Assembly: GCF_000716435.1 (NCBI RefSeq)
Contig: NZ_JNWO01000036.1
Coordinates: 1-64,000 of the forward strand
Direction: 5' to 3'
DNA: 64,000 nucleotides
Source of the DNA: Streptomyces xylophagus
GTDB lineage: Bacteria; Actinomycetota; Actinomycetes; Streptomycetales; Streptomycetaceae
The notes below the pieces were generated by a model, which saw nothing but the letters and a program-made list of their open reading frames with translations, had not been told where the DNA came from and ran no database searches. Shown here piece after piece: positions 25,619-33,355 of this stretch (positions within the stretch are counted from its first letter, which is position 1; the number at the start of each line of letters is the position of its first letter). Position numbers and translations under genes: made by a program.

Positions 25619-27118
25619 ATGCGAACCGACTCTTCTCCCGGCACCCTGCCGGCGCGGGAGCACCTCCCGGCCGGAGACGCCGGTACGCCTGTCCTGGACG
25701 TAGTGATCCCCGTCTACAACGAGGAGAAGGACCTCCAGCCATGTGTGCTCAGACTGCACGAGCACCTCAAGCGCACGTTCCCGTACGCGTTCCGCATCAC
25801 CATCGCGGACAACGCGTCGATCGACACCACTCCTCAGGTGGCAGCGCGGCTGGAGTCGGAAATACCGGAGGTCAAGTCCTTCCGGCTGGAGCAGAAGGGG
25901 CGCGGTCGAGCACTGCGCACCGTCTGGTCCGCCTCGGACGCCCCGATCCTCGCCTACATGGACGTCGATCTCTCCACCGACCTCAACGCGCTGCTCCCCC
26001 TGGTGGCGCCGCTGATCTCGGGTCACTCCGACCTGGCGATCGGTTCCCGGCTGGCCCGCTCGTCGCGTGTCGTGCGTGGCGCCAAGCGCGAGTTCATCAG
26101 CCGGACCTACAACCTGATCCTGCGCGGCTCGCTGCAGGCCCGCTTCTCGGACGCCCAGTGCGGATTCAAGGCGATCCGGCGTGATGTGGCCCAGGCGCTG
26201 CTGCCGCTCGTCGAGGACACCGGCTGGTTCTTCGACACCGAGATGCTGGTGCTGGCCGAACGTGCCGGACTCCGCATCCACGAGGTGCCGGTCGACTGGG
26301 TCGACGACCCGAACTCGACCGTCCACATCGTCAAGACCGCGACCGAGGACCTGAAGGGAGTGTGGCGCGTGGGCAAGGCCCTGGCCTCCGGTTCGCTGCC
26401 GCTCGACCGTGTCACGCGTCCCTTCGGCGACGACCCTCGGGACCGCGACATCAAGGACGTGCCCAAGGGCCTGGCCCGCCAGCTCGTCGGATTCTGTGTC
26501 GTGGGCGGTCTCTCCACCCTCTTCTACCTGGTGCTCTACAGCGCCTTCCGGCAGTTCTCCGGCTCGCAGATCGCCAACGCGCTCGCACTGCTGGTCTCGG
26601 CGGTCGCCAACACGGCCGCGAACCGCAGGCTGACCTTCGGGGTCCGCGGCAAGGGCGGAGCCGTCCGTCACCAGGCACAGGGCCTGGTCGTCTTCGCCAT
26701 CGGCCTCGCGCTGACCAGTGGCTCGCTCGCCGCGCTGAACGCGGCCAGCAGCGACCCGGCGCACTCCACCGAACTGGCGGTCCTGGTGGCCGCCAACCTC
26801 GCCGCGACCGTCCTGCGCTTTCTGCTCTTCCGCGCCTGGGTGTTCCCGGACCGCCGCGACAGCGCCCAGGACTCGACGGTCGTAGCCGTCAACACCCCTT
26901 CGTCGCCCACCTATTCGACGGCGACGCCCCAGCACGCGCAGTACCCCGGTGCGTACGGCCCGCTGCCCCAGCGGCAGCAGCCGCAGGCCCACCAGGGGAC
27001 GTACGACACCACCACCCAGTTCCGCGCCGGTGAAGCCGCGGACGGCACCTGGAGGGACGCGACGATGCAGTTGCAGCCGGTGCGTCCCCACGACACCGAC
27101 CCGAGGGACGCCCGATGA
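25619..27118 (+). CDS. DPM1-type glycosyltransferase fused to a GtrA membrane domain
   Basis: A bifunctional 499-residue protein. Residues about 25-250 are a GT2 domain like dolichyl/polyprenyl-phosphate mannose synthase (LDVVIPVYNEEKDLQPCV, the DxD motif AYMDVDLSTDL, SDAQCGFKAIRRD, GWFFDTEMLVLAER). Residues about 285-425 are a four-helix GtrA domain (RQLVGFCVVGGLSTLFYLVL to RFLLFRAWVFPDR). A cytoplasmic Pro/Gln/Thr-rich tail of 70 residues follows. Expected role: make polyprenyl-phosphate-sugar and help flip it outwards for the next gene's product. ATG 25619 sits nine bases after GAGGAGA. It overlaps the next gene by four bases (ATGA). Confidence 0.85.
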   Translation: MRTDSSPGTLPAREHLPAGDAGTPVLDVVIPVYNEEKDLQPCVLRLHEHLKRTFPYAFRITIADNASIDTTPQVAARLESEIPEVKSFRLEQKGRGRALRTVWSASDAPILAYMDVDLSTDLNALLPLVAPLISGHSDLAIGSRLARSSRVVRGAKREFISRTYNLILRGSLQARFSDAQCGFKAIRRDVAQALLPLVEDTGWFFDTEMLVLAERAGLRIHEVPVDWVDDPNSTVHIVKTATEDLKGVWRVGKALASGSLPLDRVTRPFGDDPRDRDIKDVPKGLARQLVGFCVVGGLSTLFYLVLYSAFRQFSGSQIANALALLVSAVANTAANRRLTFGVRGKGGAVRHQAQGLVVFAIGLALTSGSLAALNAASSDPAHSTELAVLVAANLAATVLRFLLFRAWVFPDRRDSAQDSTVVAVNTPSSPTYSTATPQHAQYPGAYGPLPQRQQPQAHQGTYDTTTQFRAGEAADGTWRDATMQLQPVRPHDTDPRDAR

Positions 27119-29367
27119 GTACCGACACCGATCAGACGACCTATCCGGGAGGAGGCAGTCCCTCGTCCTGGGGGCCGCCGACCGGTGACAGCGACACCGG
27201 CAGAGATACGGCCGTACACGAGCCGGTGGCGCCCTCGGACACCCTGGCCCCGCAGGCCGGTGAGCCGAAGCAGCCGCTCGGCCGCCGCCTGTGGCGCGGC
27301 CGGCCCGAGGACCCGCGCTGGGTGCGCCCCGCGTTCTGGGGCATGCTGCTCGCGACGGGCCTGCTCTACCTCTACAACCTGAGCGCGTCCGGCTACTCCA
27401 ACTCCTTCTACTCGGCGGCGGTCCAGGCCGGCAGCAAGAGCTGGAAGGCGATGCTGTTCGGCTCGCTCGACGCGGGCAACGCGATCACCGTCGACAAGCC
27501 CTCGGCGTTCCTGTGGCCGATGGAGATCTCGGTCCGCATCTTCGGCCTCAACTCGTGGGCGATCCTGGTCCCCGAGGTCCTCATGGGCGTCGGCACGGTC
27601 GCGGTCGTCTACGCGGCGGTCCGCCGCCGGCACAGCCCCGAGGCCGGTCTGATCGCGGGCGCCGTGCTCGCGCTCACCCCGGTCGCGGCGCTGATGTTCC
27701 GGTTCAACAACCCTGACGCCGCACTGGCGTTGCTCATGGCGGTCGCCTGCTACCTCGTCGTCCGGGCCCTGGAGGACGGCCGTACGAAGTGGCTGGTGTG
27801 GGCCGGAGTCGCGATCGGCTTCGCGTTCCTGTCGAAGACCCTGCAGGCCTTCCTGATCCTGCCGCCGCTGGCCATCGTCTACGCGGTGTGCGCGCCGGTG
27901 AGCGTGAAGAAGAGGTTCGCCCAACTGGGCCTGGCCACCGGCGCGTTGGTCGTCGCGGCCGGCTGGTGGGTCGCGCTCGTCGAGCTGTGGCCGGCGTCCT
28001 CGCGCCCCTACATCGGCGGCTCGCAGAACAACAGCTTCCTTGAACTGACCTTCGGCTACAACGGGTTCGGCCGCCTCAGCGGCGACGAGACCGGCAGCGT
28101 CGGAGGCGGCGGTGGCGGCACCGGCACCGGCATGTGGGGTGCCACCGGCTGGAACCGCATGTTCAACGACGAGATCGGCAGCCAGATCTCCTGGCTGCTG
28201 CCCACCGCGCTGATCCTCCTCGTCGCGGGCCTGGTGGCCACGCGCAAGCTGGGCCGCACGTCGGTCAGGCGCAGTTCGATGCTCGTGTGGGGCGGCTCGC
28301 TGGTGACGACCCTGGTCGTCTTCAGCTACATGGCCGGCATCTTCCACCAGTACTACACGATCGCGCTGGCCCCCTACATGGCCGCGGTCATCGGCATCGG
28401 CGCCGGCTCCCTGTGGGAGAAGCGCGGCGAGATCTGGGCGTCGATCACCCTCGCGGCGGCAGTAGTCGCCGCGGGTGTGTGGGGTTACGTCCTCCTCAAC
28501 CGCACCCCCGACTACCTGCCCTGGCTCAAGTGGCTGGTCCTCCTCGGCTCCCTGGCCGGCGCGCTCGGCCTGATCTTCGTCGCGAAGATCGGCCGTCAAC
28601 TCGCCCTCGCGGCAGTCGGCTTGAGCATCGTGGCGGGCCTGGCGGGACCGGCGGCGTACACCATGTCGACGGTCAACTCGGCGCACACCGGCTCCATCCC
28701 GACGGCCGGTCCGGCCGGCGCGAGCATGATGGGCGGCGGTCCGGGTGGCGGCGGCGGTCGCGGCGGCTTCGGCGGCGGCAACCGCACCGGCGGCACCGGC
28801 ACGATGCCCGGTCAGCAGGGCGGCGGCACGACCCAGAACCAGGGCGGCGGCTTCCCGGGCGGCGGCACGATGCCCGGCGGCGGCACCGGCGGCGGTACGG
28901 GTACGGCGCCCGGTGGCGGCGGCACCACCCAGAACCAGGGTGGCGGTTTCGGCGGCCAGACGGGCGGCGACGGTGGCATGGGCGGCGGCGGTGGCGTCGG
29001 CGGCCTGCTCAACGGCGCGACGGTCACCTCGGCGGCGAAGAAGCTGCTGCAGACGGACGCGAGCAAGTACACCTGGGTCGCCGCGTCCATCGGCTCCCAG
29101 AACGCCGCGAGCTACCAACTCGCCACCGGCGACCCGGTGATGGCGATCGGCGGCTTCAACGGCACCGACCCGTCCCCGACGCTGGCCCAGTTCCAGAAGT
29201 ACGTGGCGGACGGCAAGATCCACTACTTCATCTCGGGCGGCACCGGCATGGGCGGCAGCAGCACCGGCAGCTCCTCGCAGATCACCTCGTGGGTCGAGAA
29301 GAACTACAAGAAGGTGACGGTCGGTTCGGCCACCTTCTACGACCTGACGCAGAAGACGAGCAGCTGA
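27115..29367 (+). CDS. ArnT/PMT-like membrane glycosyltransferase (GT39 type) with Gly-rich domain
   Basis: A 750-residue integral membrane transferase. About eleven to thirteen transmembrane helices occupy residues 75-540. The first extracytoplasmic loop carries the catalytic-type segment GNAITVDKPSAFLWPMEI, the PMT_2/ArnT signature with an Asp. A Gly-rich stretch at about 535-635 (GGGGRGGFGGGN, TTQNQGGGF twice) leads to a 115-residue outer domain (KLLQTDASKYTWVAASIGSQN and FISGGTGMGGSS). These enzymes move a sugar from a polyprenyl-phosphate donor onto a lipid, glycan or protein outside the membrane. The donor is presumably made by the upstream GT2-GtrA fusion. A perfect terminator ends the operon at 29387. 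Confidence 0.85.
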   Translation: MSTDTDQTTYPGGGSPSSWGPPTGDSDTGRDTAVHEPVAPSDTLAPQAGEPKQPLGRRLWRGRPEDPRWVRPAFWGMLLATGLLYLYNLSASGYSNSFYSAAVQAGSKSWKAMLFGSLDAGNAITVDKPSAFLWPMEISVRIFGLNSWAILVPEVLMGVGTVAVVYAAVRRRHSPEAGLIAGAVLALTPVAALMFRFNNPDAALALLMAVACYLVVRALEDGRTKWLVWAGVAIGFAFLSKTLQAFLILPPLAIVYAVCAPVSVKKRFAQLGLATGALVVAAGWWVALVELWPASSRPYIGGSQNNSFLELTFGYNGFGRLSGDETGSVGGGGGGTGTGMWGATGWNRMFNDEIGSQISWLLPTALILLVAGLVATRKLGRTSVRRSSMLVWGGSLVTTLVVFSYMAGIFHQYYTIALAPYMAAVIGIGAGSLWEKRGEIWASITLAAAVVAAGVWGYVLLNRTPDYLPWLKWLVLLGSLAGALGLIFVAKIGRQLALAAVGLSIVAGLAGPAAYTMSTVNSAHTGSIPTAGPAGASMMGGGPGGGGGRGGFGGGNRTGGTGTMPGQQGGGTTQNQGGGFPGGGTMPGGGTGGGTGTAPGGGGTTQNQGGGFGGQTGGDGGMGGGGGVGGLLNGATVTSAAKKLLQTDASKYTWVAASIGSQNAASYQLATGDPVMAIGGFNGTDPSPTLAQFQKYVADGKIHYFISGGTGMGGSSTGSSSQITSWVEKNYKKVTVGSATFYDLTQKTSS

Positions 29368-29386
29368 GCCGGCAATCGGCTGACTG

Positions 29387-29421
29387 AAAGGGGCGGTGAC
29401 CACCTGGTCACCGCCCCTTTT
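29387..29421 (+). terminator. Rho-independent terminator of the two-component/glycosyltransferase operon
   Basis: A 15-base perfect stem (29387-29401 with 29406-29420), loop ACCT, with AAA on the left and TTTT on the right. It starts 19 bases after the last stop and so closes the four-gene operon before the next promoter. Confidence 0.9.
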
Positions 29422-29430
29422 CGCATCTCA

Positions 29431-29468
29431 GTTGTACGCTGTATGGGAGTCGTTCTACGGTGTACAAC
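29431..29468. promoter_or_regulatory. Paired operator half-palindromes before the DHA2 exporter
   Basis: GTTGTACGCTGTATGG (29431-29446) and TTCTACGGTGTACAAC (29453-29468) are inverted relatives sharing GTTGTAC-N2-YGTA. Each is a degenerate TTGTAC-N3-GTA palindrome, and the second ends at the base before the exporter ATG. The TetR gene at 31027 is the obvious candidate regulator. Confidence 0.55.
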
Positions 29469-30938
29469 ATGCCGACCTCCTCAGGCCTTCAGGGTCACCC
29501 TCAGCGCTGGATCGTCCTCGGAGTCATCTGTCTCGCGCAGCTCACCGTGCTGCTCGACAACACCGTCCTGAACGTCGCGATCCCCTCGCTCACCCGCGAA
29601 CTGGACGCCGGCACCGCGGACATCCAGTGGATGATCAACGCGTACTCGCTCGTGCAGTCGGGGCTGTTGCTGACGGCGGGCAGCGCGGCCGACCGTTACG
29701 GCCGCAAGAAGATGCTGATCACGGGACTCGTGCTGTTCGGCGCGGGCTCGCTGATCGCCGGACTGGCCGACTCCACAGGGCAGTTGATCGCCGCGCGGGC
29801 CGGGATGGGGGTCGGCGGGGCGCTGCTCATCACGACCACCCTCGCCGTCGTGATGCAGATCTTCACCCCCGAGGAACAGCCGAAGGCGATCGGCATCTGG
29901 GCCGCGGTCAACGCACTCGGCTTCGCGACCGGCCCGCTCCTCGGCGGCTTCATGCTCAACCACTTCTGGTGGGGCGCGATCTTCCTGATCAACCTCCCGG
30001 TCGCGGCCCTGGCCCTGATCGCGGCGGTCGTCCTGGTCCCCGAGTCGAAGAACCCGCGCGGCGACCGCCCCGACCTCCTCGGCGCGCTGCTCTCGACCGT
30101 CGGCATGGCCGCGCTGGTCTACGCGATCATCTCGGGGCCCGCGCACGGCTGGACGTCGGGGCGGGTGCTGCTCACGGGGGTGGTGGCCGTCGTCGTCCTC
30201 GCTGCCTTCGCGTACTGGGAGAACCGGGTCCCGTACCCCATGCTCGACCTCGACTTCTTCCGCGACCGCCGCTTCACGGCCGCGGTCACCGGGGTCGTCC
30301 TGATCACCTTCGGCATGGCCGGCTCCCTCTTCCTCCTCACCCAACACCTCCAATTCGTTCTCGGCTACGGCCCGTTGGAGGCCGGCGTGCGGACGGCGCC
30401 GCTCGCCCTGGTGATCGTCGCGCTCAACTTCTCGGGGGTGGCGGCGAAGTGGACGGCGAGGCTCGGCGCTCCGCTGGCCATCGGGCTGGGCATGGTGTTG
30501 ATGTCGGCCGGGTTGGTGTCGATCGCGTCGTTCGCGTCCGGTGGGTATGCGGGGACTCTGGTGGGGTTGATGCTGATCGGGGCGGGGGCTGCGCTGGCGA
30601 ATCCGGCGATGGCTCACGTGATCATGAGTGCGATTCCTGCGGAGAAGGCGGGGGTTGGGGCGGGCGTCAATGGCACGTTGGGGGAGTTCGGGAACGGGTT
30701 GGGGGTTGCCGTTCTTGGGGCGGTGCTGAGTTCTCGGTTCGCGGCGGGCTCCTTGCCGGAGGGGTTGGCGGAGGCTTCTTCCGCTGAGGGGAGGAGGAAG
30801 GTGATCGATTCCTTCTCTGCCGGGCTGGAGGTCAGTCAGTTGGTGGGGGCGGTTGCTGTCTTGACCGGGGGGTTGCTTGCGGCGGCGTTGTTGTGGCGGG
30901 TGGAGCGGGCAGACTCGGGGGTGGTGGTCGCTCAGTAG
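29469..30938 (+). CDS. MFS exporter, 14-TM (DHA2, EmrB/QacA type)
   Basis: A 489-residue drug:proton antiporter. The first helix carries the DHA2 signature LLDNTVLNVAIPSL. The loop 2-3 motif is GSAADRYGRKKML, and about fourteen hydrophobic segments follow with motif C near ALGFATGPLLGGFML. The ATG at 29469 has no ribosome binding site and directly follows an operator. Translation may therefore be leaderless, or it may start at GTG 29460. The TetR gene at 31027 lies downstream on the same strand and probably regulates it. The substrate is unknown. Confidence 0.85.
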   Translation: MPTSSGLQGHPQRWIVLGVICLAQLTVLLDNTVLNVAIPSLTRELDAGTADIQWMINAYSLVQSGLLLTAGSAADRYGRKKMLITGLVLFGAGSLIAGLADSTGQLIAARAGMGVGGALLITTTLAVVMQIFTPEEQPKAIGIWAAVNALGFATGPLLGGFMLNHFWWGAIFLINLPVAALALIAAVVLVPESKNPRGDRPDLLGALLSTVGMAALVYAIISGPAHGWTSGRVLLTGVVAVVVLAAFAYWENRVPYPMLDLDFFRDRRFTAAVTGVVLITFGMAGSLFLLTQHLQFVLGYGPLEAGVRTAPLALVIVALNFSGVAAKWTARLGAPLAIGLGMVLMSAGLVSIASFASGGYAGTLVGLMLIGAGAALANPAMAHVIMSAIPAEKAGVGAGVNGTLGEFGNGLGVAVLGAVLSSRFAAGSLPEGLAEASSAEGRRKVIDSFSAGLEVSQLVGAVAVLTGGLLAAALLWRVERADSGVVVAQ

Positions 30939-30949
30939 TGTCTGCGGGT

Positions 30950-30984
30950 GCGTTGTGGCTGGTCGCGCAGTTCCCCGCGCCCCT
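30950..30984. repeat. Streptomyces interspersed repeat (GCGCAGTTCCCCGCGCCCCT type)
   Basis: The stretch around GTGGCTGGTCGCGCAGTT and CCCCGCGCCCCT is an intergenic element I recognise from many Streptomyces genomes. A second, longer copy lies at 46001-46057 with a similar core. It sits between the exporter and its TetR gene. Confidence 0.65.
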
Positions 30985-31026
30985 GAATACAGTGATCCGG
31001 GATTGAGATCTTGAGGAAGGTGCGTC

Positions 31027-31800
31027 ATGGCCAAGACACCCCCGTCGTCAGGGCGTTCTACGCGCACCAGTGTCTGGCTGGAACACAAGGCACCTCGAAG
31101 CGCGCGCGGCGGAGGACAACCCTCAGGCCTCGACCGCACCCGTATCACCGACGTCACCGTACGACTGCTGGACGCCGAGGGACTCGCGAAGTTCTCCATG
31201 CGGCGGCTCGCCACCGAGTTGAACGTGACCGCGATGTCCGTCTACTGGTACGTCGACACGAAGGACGATCTCCTCGAACTCGCCCTGGACTCCGTCTTCG
31301 GCGAGTTGCCGTTGCCCGATCCGGAGGCGGAGGGCGCGGACTGGCGGGACCAACTCCGCATGCTGGCCACGGAGTACCGGGGGCTGTTGGTCCGACATCC
31401 TTGGCTGTCGCCGCTCGCCGGGACGTTCCTCAACATCGGGCCGAACAACCTGTCCTTCTCCCGTGTCGTCCAGCGCGTGATCCGGCGCACCGGGCTGCCG
31501 GAGCACGGGCTGACGGGGGCGATCTCGGCCGTCTTCCAGTTCGTCTACGGCTACGGCACGATCGAGGGCCACTTCTTCGCCCGGGTTGCCGACACCGGCA
31601 TGACCCCCGACGACTACTTCCGGCACGCCATGACGACGTTCGACGGGGCCCCGACGACCGCCGAGATCGTGGAGGAGTCCAAGAAACTCATGGCGGCCCG
31701 GGGCGGCGACACGGTCGCGGAGATGATGGACCGGGACTTCACCTTCGCGTTGGACCTGCTGGTGGCGGGCATCGAGGCGATGGTGGAGCGCGAAAAATAG
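31027..31800 (+). CDS. TetR-family regulator, TetR_C (tetracycline-repressor-like) type
   Basis: A 257-residue regulator. It has a 35-residue basic N-terminal extension, then the DNA-binding domain RTRITDVTVRLLDAEGLAKF to SMRRLATELNVTAMSVYWYVDTKDDLLELAL (about residues 37-85). The C-terminal ligand domain resembles the classical TetR_C type (VFQFVYGYGTIEGHFFARV). It is the likely repressor of the upstream DHA2 exporter, whose promoter holds two related operators. AGGAAGG lies seven bases before ATG 31027. An interspersed repeat separates the two genes, so co-transcription is uncertain. Confidence 0.85.
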   Translation: MAKTPPSSGRSTRTSVWLEHKAPRSARGGGQPSGLDRTRITDVTVRLLDAEGLAKFSMRRLATELNVTAMSVYWYVDTKDDLLELALDSVFGELPLPDPEAEGADWRDQLRMLATEYRGLLVRHPWLSPLAGTFLNIGPNNLSFSRVVQRVIRRTGLPEHGLTGAISAVFQFVYGYGTIEGHFFARVADTGMTPDDYFRHAMTTFDGAPTTAEIVEESKKLMAARGGDTVAEMMDRDFTFALDLLVAGIEAMVEREK

Positions 31801-31851
31801 CCTGTCGCGGGCGTGAGTACCGGTCGATCCTTTCGACCCGGGTCGGCAGAA

Positions 31852-31920
31852 TCAGCCCGTCCGGTGTTTGAGGACGAGGCCCCTTCAGGGCCGACGGGGG
31901 TCTGGGGGCGGAGCCCCCAG
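31852..31920. repeat. Streptomyces intergenic repeat with double hairpin, between convergent genes
   Basis: This element (GTCCGGTGTTTGAGGACGAGG followed by GGGCCGACGGGGGTCTGG) is a repeat I know from many Streptomyces intergenic gaps. It folds into two stems: GGCCC/GGGCC and CTGGGGGC-GGA-GCCCCCAG (31902-31920). Placed between two converging stops, it may act as a bidirectional terminator. Confidence 0.7.
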
Positions 31921-31927
31921 CACCACC

Positions 31928-32398
31928 TCAGCCTTCGACAAGCCGTGCCGGAAAACCGCCGGTGGCAACCGGCCCCCACCGCTCCGGTGTCACCCGAATG
32001 ATCGACTTGCCCTGCTTCAGCATTGCCGCCCGGTACTCGTCCCAGTCCGGATGCTCCCCGGCGATGTTGCGGTAGTACTCGACGAGCGGCTCCACGGACT
32101 CCGGCGGGTCGATGACCTCGGCCGTGCCGTCGATCTGGACCCACGGGTCGTTCCACTCGTCGCTCACGACGACGATGCTGACCCGCGGGTCACGCTTGGC
32201 GTTGCGGGTCTTGGCCCGCTCGGGGTACGTGGAGACGACGATCCGCCCGGAGTCGTCCACCCCACAGGTCAGCGGCGAAGCCTGCGGGCTGCCGTCGGCC
32301 CGCCGGGTCAGCAGCAGGGCGCGGTGACGGGGTCGTACGAAGTCGAGCAACTCGTCCAGGGAGACGGCGGTGTTGGTCGCGATGTTCTTCGGTGCCAT
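31928..32398 (-). CDS. PPOX-class F420- or FMN-dependent oxidoreductase
   Basis: A 156-residue split-barrel flavin/deazaflavin protein of the pyridoxamine-phosphate-oxidase superfamily. Pattern: LLDFVRPRHRALLLTRRADG, SPLTCGVDDSGRIVVSTYPER, AKTRNAKRDPRVSIVVVSDEW and VQIDGTAEVID. It ends in a conserved RVTPERWGPVATGGFPARLV tail typical of the TIGR03618/Rv1155-like F420-dependent group. It probably reduces an unknown substrate using F420H2. The gene is alone on the minus strand, converging on the TetR gene, and 40 bases downstream of the YceI gene in the same direction, so it could belong to that operon. Confidence 0.8.
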   Translation of the reverse strand: MAPKNIATNTAVSLDELLDFVRPRHRALLLTRRADGSPQASPLTCGVDDSGRIVVSTYPERAKTRNAKRDPRVSIVVVSDEWNDPWVQIDGTAEVIDPPESVEPLVEYYRNIAGEHPDWDEYRAAMLKQGKSIIRVTPERWGPVATGGFPARLVEG

Positions 32399-32438
32399 GA
32401 GGGCAGCCTAGGCGCACCACCCCCGCCTACGCCCTCGG

Positions 32439-33260
32439 TTACGCCTGCGGCAGTGACTCCCCCTGCACCGCCTGGATGTCCAGCTCGACCTTGAGGGTCG
32501 TGCCGATCGCGGCGATGCCCGCCTGGACCACCTGGTTGTAGTTCATCGCGAAGTCCTCGCGGTGCAGTTCCGTGGTGGCCCGGAACGCGGCCCGAGTGCC
32601 GCCCCAGGGGTCGGCGCCGGTGCCGAGGTAGGCGAGGTCGAGGTCGACGGGTCGTACGACGCCGTGGAGGGTCAGTTCGCCGTGGACGGTCCAGCGGTCG
32701 GAGCCCGCCGGGGTCAGGCCCGTCGAGGAGTAGGTGATCTCCGGGCAGCGGGCCACGTCCAGGAAGTCCGCCGAGCGCAGGTGGTCGTCGCGCGTGCCGT
32801 TGCCGGTGTCGATGGACGCGGCCCGGATGACCGCCTCCACACGGGACTTGGCGATGTCGTCGGGGGCGATCTCGACCGTCGCCGCGAAGTCGGTGAAACG
32901 GCCGCGCACGCTGGAGATGCCCAGGTGCTGGGCGACCGCGCCGACCGTGGAGTGCGCCGGGTCGACGGTCCAGGGGCCGGGCGGCGGCAGTTCGGTGCCG
33001 CCCTGCCGGGCCAGCGTGACCGTGCCGACCTCGGCCCGGCCGCTCGCCGTGACGATCGCGGTGGCGGCGGCGGGCGCGTACCCGACGGCGGTCACGATCA
33101 CCGTGTACGGCCCGGGGGCCAGCGGGTTGACGTCCCGCACCGCCCCCTCCGCGTCCGCCTCGGCCCGCAGCACCTGCGCCCCGGTCGCGTCGGTCACCGT
33201 GACGACCGCGTGCGACACGGCCCATCCGTCGCGGGTACGGATCCTCGCGGTCAGTCCCAT
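32439..33260 (-). CDS. YceI lipocalin-like protein with N-terminal carboxypeptidase-regulatory domain
   Basis: A 273-residue two-domain protein. Residues 1-90 form a transthyretin/carboxypeptidase-regulatory-like beta sandwich (ARIRTRDGWAVSHAVVTVTD, GPYTVIVTAVGYAP). Residues 95-273 are a YceI barrel (WTVDPAHSTVGAVAQHLG, VRGRFTDFAATVEI, SADFLDVARCPEITYSSTG, GELTLHGVVRPVDLDL). YceI proteins bind isoprenoid or other lipids. There is no signal peptide, so it is cytoplasmic here. The adjacent exporter gene ends with three copies of the same extra domain and lies 95 bases upstream. The shared domain suggests the two proteins work together. ATG 33260 follows GGAG and GAGG sites. Confidence 0.85.
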   Translation of the reverse strand: MGLTARIRTRDGWAVSHAVVTVTDATGAQVLRAEADAEGAVRDVNPLAPGPYTVIVTAVGYAPAAATAIVTASGRAEVGTVTLARQGGTELPPPGPWTVDPAHSTVGAVAQHLGISSVRGRFTDFAATVEIAPDDIAKSRVEAVIRAASIDTGNGTRDDHLRSADFLDVARCPEITYSSTGLTPAGSDRWTVHGELTLHGVVRPVDLDLAYLGTGADPWGGTRAAFRATTELHREDFAMNYNQVVQAGIAAIGTTLKVELDIQAVQGESLPQA

Positions 33261-33355
33261 GTTCCTCAAACTCCTTGCCGTACGCGTGAATCCGGCCCGC
33301 GGCGGCACGCACCTCCGCTCGGAGCGCGCGCCCGCCACGGGCCGGGGTCGGTGAA

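Noticed and set aside
28812..29090. Proline-rich antisense frame opposite the Gly-rich region
   Set aside because: A poly-Gly coding strand always gives a poly-Pro antisense frame. It has no start signal and no independent support.
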